Source: Bog-877 sp050734135 (GTDB lineage Bacteria; Chloroflexota; Dormibacteria; Aeolococcales; Bog-877). Taken from it: DNA of 64,000 nt. The notes beneath the pieces were generated by a model. It did not search any database, was not told the DNA's origin, and worked only from the letters and a program-made list of their open reading frames with translations. This document shows positions 1 through 8,564 of this stretch, piece after piece. Location: positions 9,462-73,461 of the forward strand of contig JBOHUG010000072.1 in NCBI GenBank assembly GCA_050734135.1. Reading direction: 5' to 3'. Numbering within the stretch: the stretch's first letter is position 1; the number at the start of each line of letters is the position of its first letter. The position numbers were made by a program, and so were the translations under genes.

Positions 1-444
1 CGCCTGGAGCAGGTCGTCATCGGTGGCGCTGGGTGAAACCACTAGGAGCCCATAGAGGTCCCCATCGTCAAGCCCATCGGAATATTGCATCTCGGTCCAG
101 TCTCTCTTGGTGGCCGGGTCGAAGTTGGGTCGCCTCGGCGCGCACGACGAAGCTAACTGAAGTTGTTCCTCCTGAGGCTACCTGGTCACGCGGCGAAGTC
201 GCCGGGAGTCGCCACCTTGAAACGGCTCTGATACAGCGACGCGGGCCGGAGTTCCTGGGCCACGACTTGGTTACCAGGCCGACCGGGAGGCCGTACACAA
301 CTCTTGACCAATGCGACACCGGCCCGTCATGGGTGGAGACTGGCTCGTCTGGGAGTCTACTCATAGCTTGGCTGGCGCGAACCTGGGCTGAGCAGTCGGC
401 AGCGGTTCGGAACAAGGCCTAGCCAGAGTAAGGAGGCGTCCCCG
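1..444. other. No supported gene
   Basis: Open frames exist on both strands here, but none has a recognisable family, a ribosome binding site or protein-like composition. The last bases (431-436, AGGAGG) belong to the ribosome binding site of the pilin gene that follows. The stretch may hold the promoter of that gene, but I see no convincing -35/-10 pair. Confidence 0.5.
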
Positions 445-747
445 GTGTTGCAGTCTTGGTTATCGCGGCTCCAGAACCCATCGACGGATGTCGCTCCCGG
501 TCGTCAGCTTCTGGAGCGGGGTCAGGGGATGGTGGAGTACGCCCTGATCCTGGTCCTGATCGCGATTGCGGCGATAGCGATTTTGACCGTGGTCGGCGGG
601 AACACCTCCGATGTCTTCTCCAATATCAACACCGGACTGGGCGCCGCCTCTCCGAGCTCTAGCCCGTCGGCGACCCCCACTGCCAAGCCCACCAAGACTC
701 CGAAGGCGACGCCGACTCCCAAACCCACCAAGAGTCCGAAAAAGTAG
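445..747 (+). CDS. Flp/Fap-type class IVb pilin with Thr/Pro/Lys tail
   Basis: This 100-residue protein is a small secreted pilin subunit of the Flp (Tad) type. The GTG start has AGGAGG eight bases upstream. Residues 27-33 hold the class IVb prepilin motif (GQGMVEY), where a TadV-type peptidase is expected to cut after a Gly, followed by one hydrophobic helix (about residues 34-50) and a Gly-Gly turn. After residue 68 the protein runs into a Ser/Thr/Pro/Lys tail of about 32 residues with repeated TPK/TPT units, which is unusual for Flp pilins and may be a surface-exposed or glycosylated linker. No tad assembly genes are in view, so the machinery must be elsewhere. Confidence 0.75.
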   Translation: MLQSWLSRLQNPSTDVAPGRQLLERGQGMVEYALILVLIAIAAIAILTVVGGNTSDVFSNINTGLGAASPSSSPSATPTAKPTKTPKATPTPKPTKSPKK

Positions 748-819
748 AAAGGGCGGCGAAGGAGAAGGCCGGGACGGACTCCCCCCTGAAGTCCATATTT
801 CGCCGGGCGCCTCTACCCG

Positions 820-2673
820 CTAGCCGGCGGGTCGATTCGCCCCAGTTCGAGCGCCCGTGTCCTGTTCGACCTGGTCGATCCAGGAGTTGATCAGCTCGAA
901 GGCGGGCTCAGTCCAGGCGGGATCCGCGATGTCGATCCCCATCGCCAGCAGCAGCTCCTTCGGGGACTGCGAACCTCCGGCTCCCAGCAGCTCGAGGTAG
1001 CGCGGCACGAATCCCGGGCGATCCGCTAGGTACTGCCGATAGAGGGCCAGGGAGACCAGATGGGCGAAGGCATAGGAGTAGGTGTAGAAGCGGGCAAAGA
1101 AGAAGTGGGGAATATACGCCCAGGTGAAGCGGGAGCCGGCCGGGAGCTCGACGGTGTCGCCGAAGTACTGGCCAGACTCCGTCATCCAGAGGTGAGCCAG
1201 GCGGTCCGCGGTCAGGCTCTGTCCCTGCCTCCTGGCGGCATAGGCACCCTGCTCATAGCGAGCCATCATGGTCTGGGTGAAGACCGTCAGAAAAGACTGC
1301 TCCACCCGGGCCGCGACCAGCCGGCGCCGGGCCTCCTCAGCCAGGTCGCCCGCCATCAGGTGGTCGAACAGCAGCATCTCGTTGAACGTTGAGGCCATCT
1401 CGGCCAGACCCAGCCCGGTCTCGTACACCAGAGGTCCCTGGTGGCGCTTGGCCAGGCTCGCGTGGAGTCCATGGCCAAGCTCGTGGGCCAGAGTCTGGGC
1501 GTCTTTGAGCAGGTCGGTGTAGTTGACCAGGATGTAGGACTCCTTAGCCTGGGCAACGCTCTCGCAGAAGGCTCCGCCCTGCTTGCCGGCTCGGGGTTCT
1601 GCGTCGATGCGGTTCTCAGTGAAGAACCGAGCCAGGATCTTCTCCGCCTCCGGGGAGAAGCGCCGCATGGCGGCCACCACCAGCTCCCGGCCCTCCTCGT
1701 ATCGGCACGCCGGCTCGGGCCCGAACGGGGCGTACTGATCGAAGAGCGCGAGCTTCTCCAGCCCCAGCTGGCGCGCCTTGATCCGGAAGTACCGCTGGGC
1801 GGTGCCGTATTTGCCAGCTACAGCCTCAGGCAGGCGATCCACGATGGCGTCGGGAAGATCATTGGCCCGGTTCGCCTGCTGCATCGGAAGCTGAATCGAA
1901 GGATCGTCGGCGCTCACGTACCGGCGCAAACGATCCTGCCCGAGGCGGTCCAGCACCAAGGTGTCGTAGGTCCGGGCCAGCACCGCAGTCCAGGGCTCCA
2001 GGGCTGCGTAGAGGGTGTCCGACGCTATCCGGCGCACTTCCCTGCGGTGATCACGCTGGTACGCCAGCAGCTCGGCGATGGTGCACATTTGGTTTGCTTC
2101 GCCGTCCGGCGAGAAGGCTGCCACGATCCGGGAAGTGGTCTCGCCGAAGAGCTGCTGCCAGGCGGCGACCGCGGCAGTCGAGCGCTCAGCCAGCGCGGTT
2201 TCGACCTCGGCCGACAGCCGGTGTTTGGCTTGGTCGGTGAGGCGCTCCAAAAAATGCTGATAGGGCCGGAGCGGTTCGGTCCGAGCGAGATCCCGAGCTC
2301 TGGTCGAAGGGATCTCCTGCCACTCCAGTTGGAAGAACCGGGTGCGATTGGCGAACTCGATCAGCGCTTGGTCTCCGTCAGACTGGAGATCCTGATTCTC
2401 CGCCAGGGTGCTGTCAGCGCAATTCCGCAGCTCGCAATAGGCGGAACTCGTCCGGCTCCGATCGGTAAGCTGCCCGAGTTCATGGAGGAGGTGGGCTAAC
2501 TCCTCCGCTTCGAGGACCGAGACCCGGCCCCGCCAGCGGAGCTGAAACTCCCCCGCGTCCGCGAGAAGCTGGTGCAGGGCGCTGCAGGCATCCTCGGGGT
2601 CCCGGTGGATCTGGGAGAGGTCCCAACGGACCCCCCTCGCCTTTGCCGGCCCCGGCTCAACCTTCTGGGCCAC
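820..2673 (-). CDS. M3 family oligoendopeptidase (PepF-like)
   Basis: A 617-residue cytoplasmic zinc metallopeptidase that trims oligopeptides. The zinc-binding motif HELGHG lies about two thirds along the chain, followed by the family's downstream Glu region (ETGLGLAEMASTFNE) and a conserved Tyr/His-rich segment near the C terminus. The frame stays open to 2799, but I choose the GTG at 2673 because a purine-rich GGGAGGG site lies just upstream and the resulting length matches oligoendopeptidase F. The extra N-terminal residues of the longer frame are Arg/Ser/Gly-rich and not family-like. The gene stands alone, with no partner that suggests a special substrate. The family is clear; the peptide specificity is unknown. 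Confidence 0.9.
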   Translation of the reverse strand: MAQKVEPGPAKARGVRWDLSQIHRDPEDACSALHQLLADAGEFQLRWRGRVSVLEAEELAHLLHELGQLTDRSRTSSAYCELRNCADSTLAENQDLQSDGDQALIEFANRTRFFQLEWQEIPSTRARDLARTEPLRPYQHFLERLTDQAKHRLSAEVETALAERSTAAVAAWQQLFGETTSRIVAAFSPDGEANQMCTIAELLAYQRDHRREVRRIASDTLYAALEPWTAVLARTYDTLVLDRLGQDRLRRYVSADDPSIQLPMQQANRANDLPDAIVDRLPEAVAGKYGTAQRYFRIKARQLGLEKLALFDQYAPFGPEPACRYEEGRELVVAAMRRFSPEAEKILARFFTENRIDAEPRAGKQGGAFCESVAQAKESYILVNYTDLLKDAQTLAHELGHGLHASLAKRHQGPLVYETGLGLAEMASTFNEMLLFDHLMAGDLAEEARRRLVAARVEQSFLTVFTQTMMARYEQGAYAARRQGQSLTADRLAHLWMTESGQYFGDTVELPAGSRFTWAYIPHFFFARFYTYSYAFAHLVSLALYRQYLADRPGFVPRYLELLGAGGSQSPKELLLAMGIDIADPAWTEPAFELINSWIDQVEQDTGARTGANRPAG

Positions 2674-2844
2674 CCTACCCTCCCTGTCTGACGATCTGCT
2701 GGGAGAGCCGGCGCCGTCCCACTCGTCGAGTATGCCGGGGCGGAGGCGAGTTCGTAGCGCCTGGAACCCGTCCAGCCGCCTGGAAGGAGTGACCACCACA
2801 TTGCATCCCAGAAGGCGTTCCCGCCCTGCGTGGAGCGCGACGGA

Positions 2845-3409
2845 CTATCGGTCTAACAGGAGGGTGCCACAGCTTGGAGAAGGTACTGCGATTGAGCACG
2901 CGGCCACCAGCAGGTCACGACCAGAATCCGCGAGCCGGAACAGGTGGGACACCGCCAGCACCGCAAACTGCACGGGAATGAAGGCGGTGAAAGTGGGCTC
3001 GATTGTGACGGCGACCAGCCAGTTAGGCGCCTCCGGTCCTGGCACAGGACGTAAAGCAGCCGCCAGCCCCAAGGTGTCCCTGTGGGCTTGGTCTCCACAG
3101 TCGCCGAGGCGGAGCGGGCGGCCAGTCTGCTCAGCCAGCCAGCGTTCGAGAAGTGGTAGGTCACAGCATGGTCAGCAAACACCCCAGCCCTACCAAGTCC
3201 AGGATCCCAACCTGTCTTGGATCCAGCCCGATCAGCAGGAGCATCACTGTCAGGTTCAGCGTCGCCAGCTCCAGCATCACGAGTGACCCCACCCTCAGGA
3301 CCTCCGCGAGCGGAGTCGGACCGAAACCCGGCCTGGCCAGTTGGAGGGCCAGTCTGCTCATCATCGCCAGCCGACGATCCCTGAGCCCGGCGGTGAAGTC
3401 AGCGGTCAC
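2845..3409 (-). pseudogene. Possible frameshifted small membrane protein
   Basis: Two frames read like one protein. The first (3409 to 3161) gives an Arg-rich start and two hydrophobic segments. The second (about 3162 to 2845) continues with a soluble loop (LLERWLAEQTGRP) and another hydrophobic stretch (VAVTIEPTFTAFIPVQFAVL). They meet near 3160 with a one-base frame change, and the second half has no good start codon of its own. This suggests a broken gene or an indel in the assembly. I do not recognise a family, and the start at 3409 (GTG) has no clear ribosome binding site. Confidence 0.3.
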
Positions 3410-3587
3410 GACTGTTGGAGGGTTCGGGGTTGGGGCCGCACACGACCCTGAGCGATCTGGTGAGCGGTGTGCGTCCGCGAAGGGCGGCAGCTTCGGACCA
3501 CTGCACCCACCCTGAGGGGCCGCAGGTGTCCGTCCGCAGAATCTGGCAGCCGGTCGTTCGCCGCCCCGACGGAGCGAGCTTCAGCAG

Positions 3588-3980
3588 CTACCAGACGGTG
3601 ATCGGTCGGGGCTGTGGGTGACGGCGCAGGCGCTGGTCCTTGGTTACCAATTGCCACCCGTGCTCCAAGGCAGTTGCGTAAATCAAGCGGTCAGCAGGGT
3701 CACCTGGGAAGTCTGCGGGCAGATTCGCCGCCGTCGCCGCCACCGCTGGGGAGATGACCACGCTGCGGACGAGATCGTGGAGTTGGGACAACCAGGAACG
3801 CACTGGCACGCTGGTAAGGATGCGCTGGTGTTCGGCCAGCCAGGCTAGCTCGAACCAGGAGATTGAGGCCACCGCCAGCTCGGCCGCGTCGTCGATCGCC
3901 GCCGCTGCGGACCGGCTCAGTCGGTGCGGCTCCGCGGACCACCATTGCAGGACGTGAGTGTCGAGAAGCAGTGTCTTCAA
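3588..3980 (-). CDS. VapC-type PIN-domain toxin
   Basis: A 130-residue PIN-domain ribonuclease, the toxin of a type II toxin-antitoxin pair. The N terminus has the PIN signature LLLDTHVLQWW with the first acidic residue. A mid Glu lies in SWFELAWL, and the C-terminal acids lie in DPADRLIYATALEHG and VTKDQRLRRH. All four expected acidic positions are present, so the enzyme looks active. Its start overlaps the stop of the antitoxin gene by four bases, so translation is coupled. The target RNA cannot be told from sequence. Confidence 0.85.
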   Translation of the reverse strand: MKTLLLDTHVLQWWSAEPHRLSRSAAAAIDDAAELAVASISWFELAWLAEHQRILTSVPVRSWLSQLHDLVRSVVISPAVAATAANLPADFPGDPADRLIYATALEHGWQLVTKDQRLRRHPQPRPITVW

Positions 3981-4204
3981 GGTAGATTCCAGGGCACGCC
4001 AGTGGTGAAGAGACTCTCGTCGTCGGGAGTACTTCGGGAGATCGGTGCGAGCCGGCCGCGGAGTGCATGGGGCCCTCGGGCCCCGATCAAGCGAGCGACC
4101 GTGCGTCCGTGCTTGGTGATCTCGATCTCATCCCCTGCGGCGACGTCGTCTAGCAGGGCCAAGGCCCGAGCCTTGAATTCCGTGGCGGTCATTTGTCTGG
4201 CCAT
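3977..4204 (-). CDS. Phd/YefM-type antitoxin
   Basis: A 75-residue antitoxin partner of the downstream PIN toxin. The N-terminal half (MTATEFKARALALLDDVAAG, then EIEITKHGRTVARLI) is the Phd/YefM fold that binds DNA and represses its own operon. The C-terminal tail should wrap the toxin. The ATG at 4204 lies only about seven bases from a -10-like CATAAT, so the message may be leaderless. The alternative Met five residues later is also possible. Confidence 0.82.
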   Translation of the reverse strand: MARQMTATEFKARALALLDDVAAGDEIEITKHGRTVARLIGARGPHALRGRLAPISRSTPDDESLFTTGVPWNLP

Positions 4205-4210
4205 GCGGTC

Positions 4211-4216
4211 ATTATG
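4211..4216 (-). promoter_or_regulatory. Putative -10 box for the 4.0 kb TA pair
   Basis: On the minus strand the hexamer CATAAT sits about seven bases before the antitoxin ATG. If used, transcription would begin at or next to the start codon, giving a leaderless mRNA. No clear -35 box is seen upstream. Confidence 0.35.
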
Positions 4217-4386
4217 CTAGACAGTTCCGTTGCGCTGGATCCGAGCTAGTCGCTCTCAGATGGTCACGATGAGCCGCTCTGCCGCCCCTGCTGGGCCCGC
4301 CGCGGACCGATGCTGCTGACGGCAGGTGCCTGAGGGATAGTCAGCGACTCACCTCGGAGGTGGAGATGACTACGGTTGGGAACGGA

Positions 4387-4416
4387 TTGCCCAGGACCGA
4401 GCCGAGGGCTTAAAAT
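4387..4416 (+). promoter_or_regulatory. Putative promoter of the hydroxylase large-subunit operon
   Basis: TTGCCC (4387-4392) and TAAAAT (4411-4416) are separated by 18 bases. The bases that follow the -10 box (ACTACCCACC) resemble those after the -10 boxes of the livK promoter at 20.83 kb and of the trmB-like gene at 11.2 kb, which suggests a shared operator. Confidence 0.45.
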
Positions 4417-4517
4417 ACTACCCACCGGTGTCGTTAGGGTTTTCACTGGTAAAGGAGTAGCAAGCGCGAGGTGGGCGTCCGGCCGCGACGGTGCCCCGAT
4501 TCGGGAGGGAGAACGGG

Positions 4518-6815
4518 TTGACGGAAACGTGGGTGGGGCGCCCCCAGGTCCGGCGTGAAGATCTCCGCCTAATTCAGGGTCAGGGCTCCTATCTGGACGA
4601 TCTCCCGTTTCCAGGCTGCGCTCACCTGGTTTTCGTGCGGAGCCTGCTCCCACACGCCAGGATCAGGGGGGTCGATGCCAGCGCCGCACTGACCCTGCCA
4701 GGAGTGCTGGAGGTACTGACGGCGGCTGACTTTCCTGAGGCAGGGTCACTTCCCCAAGGAGCTATCCCCCTGCCGCCGGGATTTTCCTCCGAGCCGGTGG
4801 CGATGCCGATCCTGGCCCGCGAGGTGGTGCGCTTCGCCGGCGAGGCGGTCGCGGTGGTGGTGGCGGAGAGCGCGGCGCTCGCGGAAGATGCTGCGGAGCT
4901 GGTGCAGCTCGACCTCGAACAACTGCCATCGGTCGGCTGGTCCCGCGACGCGCTCGAGGCCAAGGTCGTGGTTCACCAGACCGTCCCTGACAATGTGGTG
5001 CTGCGCGGCCAATTGAAGGGGGGAAACGTGGAAGCCGCCTTCGCCTCGGCGGCACGGGTCCTCCATGGGAAGTTTTCGATCCCCCGCCTCCAGGCATCGC
5101 CGATCGAGCCCAGGGGCTGCGTCGCGCAGTACTCCCGGGACCGCGAGCTACTCACCCTCTGGTGTTCATCCCAGGACCCACACCGGCCCCGTCTCCAGCT
5201 GGCCCAGGTGCTGAGTCGGCCGCCGGACAGCATTCGTGTGGTGGTCCCCGATGTGGGGGGAGCCTTTGGAAGCAAGGGGGGTCTGGCTCCTGAGCACGCG
5301 GTGGCGGCGCTCGTCGCCATGCGACGGAACCAACCCGTTAAGTGGGTGGAGACGCGGTCGGAGAACTTTCTGGCGGCGTACCAAGGCCGGGGCATGGAGG
5401 CCGATGCGGAACTGGCGGTTGACGAAGCGGCTCGGCTGCTAGGTCTACGGGTGACCTTCATCAGCGACTCGGGGGCGTATCTGCTGGGGCACACCGCCGT
5501 CGTCGCGGTCACCGCGAGCAGCCTGGCCACTGGAGCCTACCGGATTCCGGCTGCGGAGGTGAACGTCCGAGGGGTGGCAACCAACAAGGTGCCCACCGGT
5601 CCCTATCGCGGAGCCGGCCGGCCGGAGGCGGCATTCGTGATCGAGAGGATGCTCGACCTGGCAGCCCGAGAGCTTGACCTCGATCCGGTTGAGATCCGGC
5701 GTCGGAATCTGGTCCCAGCCGACGCTTTTCCGTATCGCACCGCGATCGGAACCGAGTACGACTCGGGAGACTACCCGGGACTGCTCGACCGCGCGCTCGA
5801 GGTGATCGACTACCCGCTCCAGCGCCGGGAGCAGGCGTCCGCTCGAGCCGAGGGACGGCTCCGAGGATTGGGAGTGGCGGTGGTGGTGGAGTCAAGTGGC
5901 AACAGCGTGTGGGAGACGGCGGCGGCCCGACTCCAACCGGACGGGCGGGTACTGCTCCTCCCGGGCTCGAGCGACCACGGCCAGGGCCACGCCACGACGT
6001 TCGCGCAGATCGCGGCCGACAAGATGGGACTGGAACCCACCCAGATCGAGGTCCAGAGCGGCGACTCAGCCGAGGTGCCCCTGGGGGTAGGCACGTTCGC
6101 GAGCCGCTCGGTGACCGTCGGGGGATCGGCAATCCTTCTCGCGCTGGAGGAGCTCCAGCTCCGCACCCGAACCTGGGCCGCCCACCTGCTGGATGTCCCC
6201 GAGGAGCAGCTGGTCTGGCAGGGGGGCAGGCTTACCGCCCAGGACAACTCGACCAGCATCACCCTGGCCCAGATCGGCAGTGCGGCGGCTCAGCGTCTGC
6301 CGACTGCGGAGCTGCCGGAACTGCGAGGGGATGGTCGGTTCTCGCTGACAGGACTCGCCTTCTCCTCCTGCGCCTGCCTGGCCGCCGTGGAGATTGACCC
6401 CGAGACCGGGAAAGTTACGGTGGAGCGCCTGGTCGCGATCGACGATGCTGGGACCATCATCAATCCCCTCTTGGCGGAGGGCCAGGTGATCGGCTCCATG
6501 GTGCAGGGATTGGCCGCCGCCCTCTTCGAAGAGGTGAGCCACGACCAGGATGGTCAACCGCTGACCGAAAGCTTCCTGAGCTACGCGTTGCCCACCCTGC
6601 CCGACATCAACATGGAGATCACCGCGGAGTTCCGCCCCACCCGATCACCGCTCACGCCTCTCGGCACCAAGGGCGTGGCTGAGAGCGGCTGCATCGCGGT
6701 ACCAGCCGCGGTCGCCAACGCCGTTTGCGACGCCCTCTCTGATCGCGGGGTAACTCATCTCGATCCGCCTTATTCATCGGAGCGCGTCTGGCGCGCCCTA
6801 GAGGCGGCGAATTGA
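4518..6815 (+). CDS. Molybdopterin hydroxylase large subunit (CoxL/XdhA-like, form II)
   Basis: A 765-residue Mo-cofactor catalytic subunit of the xanthine dehydrogenase/CO dehydrogenase superfamily. The N terminus (QVRREDLRLIQGQGSYLDD) and the a/b hammerhead domain are typical. The active-site loop reads PYRGAGRPEA, the form II type, not the Cys-containing loop of true CO dehydrogenases. The catalytic Glu lies in GTKGVAESG near the C terminus. I choose TTG at 4518 because GGGAGGGA lies seven bases upstream and homologues start with MT plus this motif; GTG at 4491 would add nine residues. Its FeS and FAD partners are not adjacent; candidates are at 20.94-22.27 kb. It likely hydroxylates an aldehyde, purine or N-heterocycle. 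The SDR gene overlaps its stop. Confidence 0.9.
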   Translation: MTETWVGRPQVRREDLRLIQGQGSYLDDLPFPGCAHLVFVRSLLPHARIRGVDASAALTLPGVLEVLTAADFPEAGSLPQGAIPLPPGFSSEPVAMPILAREVVRFAGEAVAVVVAESAALAEDAAELVQLDLEQLPSVGWSRDALEAKVVVHQTVPDNVVLRGQLKGGNVEAAFASAARVLHGKFSIPRLQASPIEPRGCVAQYSRDRELLTLWCSSQDPHRPRLQLAQVLSRPPDSIRVVVPDVGGAFGSKGGLAPEHAVAALVAMRRNQPVKWVETRSENFLAAYQGRGMEADAELAVDEAARLLGLRVTFISDSGAYLLGHTAVVAVTASSLATGAYRIPAAEVNVRGVATNKVPTGPYRGAGRPEAAFVIERMLDLAARELDLDPVEIRRRNLVPADAFPYRTAIGTEYDSGDYPGLLDRALEVIDYPLQRREQASARAEGRLRGLGVAVVVESSGNSVWETAAARLQPDGRVLLLPGSSDHGQGHATTFAQIAADKMGLEPTQIEVQSGDSAEVPLGVGTFASRSVTVGGSAILLALEELQLRTRTWAAHLLDVPEEQLVWQGGRLTAQDNSTSITLAQIGSAAAQRLPTAELPELRGDGRFSLTGLAFSSCACLAAVEIDPETGKVTVERLVAIDDAGTIINPLLAEGQVIGSMVQGLAAALFEEVSHDQDGQPLTESFLSYALPTLPDINMEITAEFRPTRSPLTPLGTKGVAESGCIAVPAAVANAVCDALSDRGVTHLDPPYSSERVWRALEAAN

Positions 6816-7576
6816 GCGACCACGTGAGCGCCGCATTGGTAACCGGTGCCTCCCGGGGCATGGGCCGCAGCATTGCGGTGGCGCTGGCCCAGAGCGGTCA
6901 CGACATCGGCATCAACTTCAGCCAGAGCCGGGAGCAGGCTGCGGAAACGGCAGCGCTGGTGGAGGCCTCCGGGCGGCAGGCACTCTTGCTGCAGGCTGAT
7001 GTCAGCGACGACAGCGCCGTCCGTCAGATGGTCGATCAATTCACCTCCACCTTTGGCCGCCTGGATGTGCTGGTGAACAATGCCGGCACCACGGTTGAGA
7101 CCCCGCCCGAAGATCTGGAAGGGCTGCGGGTCGAGGACTGGGAGAGAGTGTTTGGGGTGAATGTGCGGGGCCTGGTTCAGGTGACGCGGGCGGCGGTACC
7201 CTGGTTGCGGCGCTCCCCCCGCGCCGCGATCGTAAACATGGCCAGCACTGCCGGCCTCCGCCCCAGCGCCCAGCCGCTGCCATACGCCGCGTCCAAGGCA
7301 GCGGTCGTGAACCTGACCAAAACCCTGGCCCGGCTGCTAGGGCCGGAGATACGGGTCAACGCTGTGGCTCCCGGATGGGTGCTCGGCGAGTGGATGGAGC
7401 AGGCGCTGGGCGCGAATTATCAACGGCTAATGACGCGAAGAGCGGAGCACACGCCGATGGGTCGAGTGGCGACTCCCGACGACGTGGCCGAGGTTGTGCT
7501 CTCACTGATCAAGTCCAATCGACTGGTTACTGGCGAGATTGTGGTGGTAGATGGCGGATACAGCGCCTCCACCTAG
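6812..7576 (+). CDS. SDR family NAD(P)-dependent oxidoreductase
   Basis: A 254-residue classical short-chain dehydrogenase. It has the cofactor motif TGASRGMG at residues 11-18, NNAG at about 90-93, the catalytic Ser in MASTAG, the YAASK active-site pair and the PGWV segment. The C terminus ends with VDGGYSAST, usual for FabG-like members. The TTG start overlaps the stop of the hydroxylase subunit, so the two are co-translated. In context it may oxidise or reduce an alcohol/ketone intermediate of the same pathway. The substrate is not evident from sequence. Confidence 0.9.
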   Translation: MSDHVSAALVTGASRGMGRSIAVALAQSGHDIGINFSQSREQAAETAALVEASGRQALLLQADVSDDSAVRQMVDQFTSTFGRLDVLVNNAGTTVETPPEDLEGLRVEDWERVFGVNVRGLVQVTRAAVPWLRRSPRAAIVNMASTAGLRPSAQPLPYAASKAAVVNLTKTLARLLGPEIRVNAVAPGWVLGEWMEQALGANYQRLMTRRAEHTPMGRVATPDDVAEVVLSLIKSNRLVTGEIVVVDGGYSAST

Positions 7577-7624
7577 GGTGACTGGCAAATTGCGCGCCAG
7601 CCTGAAGAATTTGGGGGGCAGACC

Positions 7625-8500
7625 TTGAAGTCGATCGACGTCCACGTTCATCCTTACACGGCTGAGGTGCAGGCGGTAACTCCCGACTGGTTCTGGGGGC
7701 ATGCCCGCAAGACCTTCGCTTTCGACGGGCAGCCCATCTCCGTTGAACAAATGGTGCAGACGATGGACCAGGACGAGGTCGAGACATCGGTGGTGTTGGC
7801 GTTCGACTGCGAAACCACCCACGGCTGGAAGGTGTCAAATGAAATCGTGGCCGACCTGGTTGCCCAGCGACCTGACCGCCTGATTGGCTTTGCCAGCGTC
7901 GATCCCAATAAGCACCGCCTGGCCGTGATGGAGTTGGAGCACGCAGTACGGGACCTGGGGATGCGCGGTCTCAAGCTGCACCCACCGACCCAGCACTTCT
8001 ATCCCAACGACCGAGCTCACTACCCACTCTGGGCCAAGGCTCAGGAGTTGGGCATTCCGGTCCTGGTACACACCGGGCATAACCAGTCCGGGGGGCGCCT
8101 GCAGTACGGCGATCCCACTCTCCTGGACGAGGTGGCGGTGGACTTCCCGGAGCTCAAGATCATCCTCGCCCACTTCGGCTTTCCTTGGGTGGATCAGGCC
8201 ATTTCGGTGGTCTGGATCCGGCGTAACTGCTACCTCGAGCTGTCCGGCTGGTCGCCCAAGTACATCCCCGAGACGGTATGGCGCTATGCCAAATCCATCT
8301 TCCCCGAGCGAGTGCTGTTCGGAACAGACGCTCCGGTGATGACCGCGGCCAGATGGCTGGGCGATTTCGCTTCCATCTCATTGCCCGAGGATGTCAAGCA
8401 CCAAATTCTCTACCAGAATGCGCACCAACTTCTCTTTGGGGGAGGAGCCAAAGTCGAGCCGGCCGAGCCATCCTCAAGTCCTCCGGCGGAAGGCGGCTAA
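7625..8500 (+). CDS. Amidohydrolase family 2 protein
   Basis: A 291-residue metal-dependent TIM-barrel hydrolase or decarboxylase of the amidohydrolase-2 group. It starts with the metal motif IDVHVHPY, has LKLHPP in the middle, a His in VLVHTGHN, another in ILAHFGFPW and the late Asp in LFGTDAPV. The metal-binding set is therefore complete. The TTG start follows a GGGGGG purine stretch. It lies 48 bases after the SDR gene, so it belongs to the same operon as the large subunit. Relatives include decarboxylases and lactone or ring hydrolases; which reaction applies here is unknown. Confidence 0.85.
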   Translation: MKSIDVHVHPYTAEVQAVTPDWFWGHARKTFAFDGQPISVEQMVQTMDQDEVETSVVLAFDCETTHGWKVSNEIVADLVAQRPDRLIGFASVDPNKHRLAVMELEHAVRDLGMRGLKLHPPTQHFYPNDRAHYPLWAKAQELGIPVLVHTGHNQSGGRLQYGDPTLLDEVAVDFPELKIILAHFGFPWVDQAISVVWIRRNCYLELSGWSPKYIPETVWRYAKSIFPERVLFGTDAPVMTAARWLGDFASISLPEDVKHQILYQNAHQLLFGGGAKVEPAEPSSSPPAEGG

Positions 8501-8564
8501 GCCCAACCGACGAGTCCTCGTGAAGGCCCAAGACGATCAATGGCCCAGCCCGGACCGGGTCAGG

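Noticed and set aside
33..422. Small protein gene before the pilin
   Set aside because: Both strands are open, composition is Arg/Ser/Trp-rich and no start signal or family was recognised.
1441..2499. Long plus-strand open frame of 352 codons
   Set aside because: It lies antisense to the M3 peptidase, which has clear motifs and a ribosome binding site; the plus frame has no family features.
4518..6815. Annotation as a true aerobic CO dehydrogenase large subunit
   Set aside because: The active-site loop is PYRGAGR (form II), without the Cys-containing form I loop; CO oxidation is not supported.
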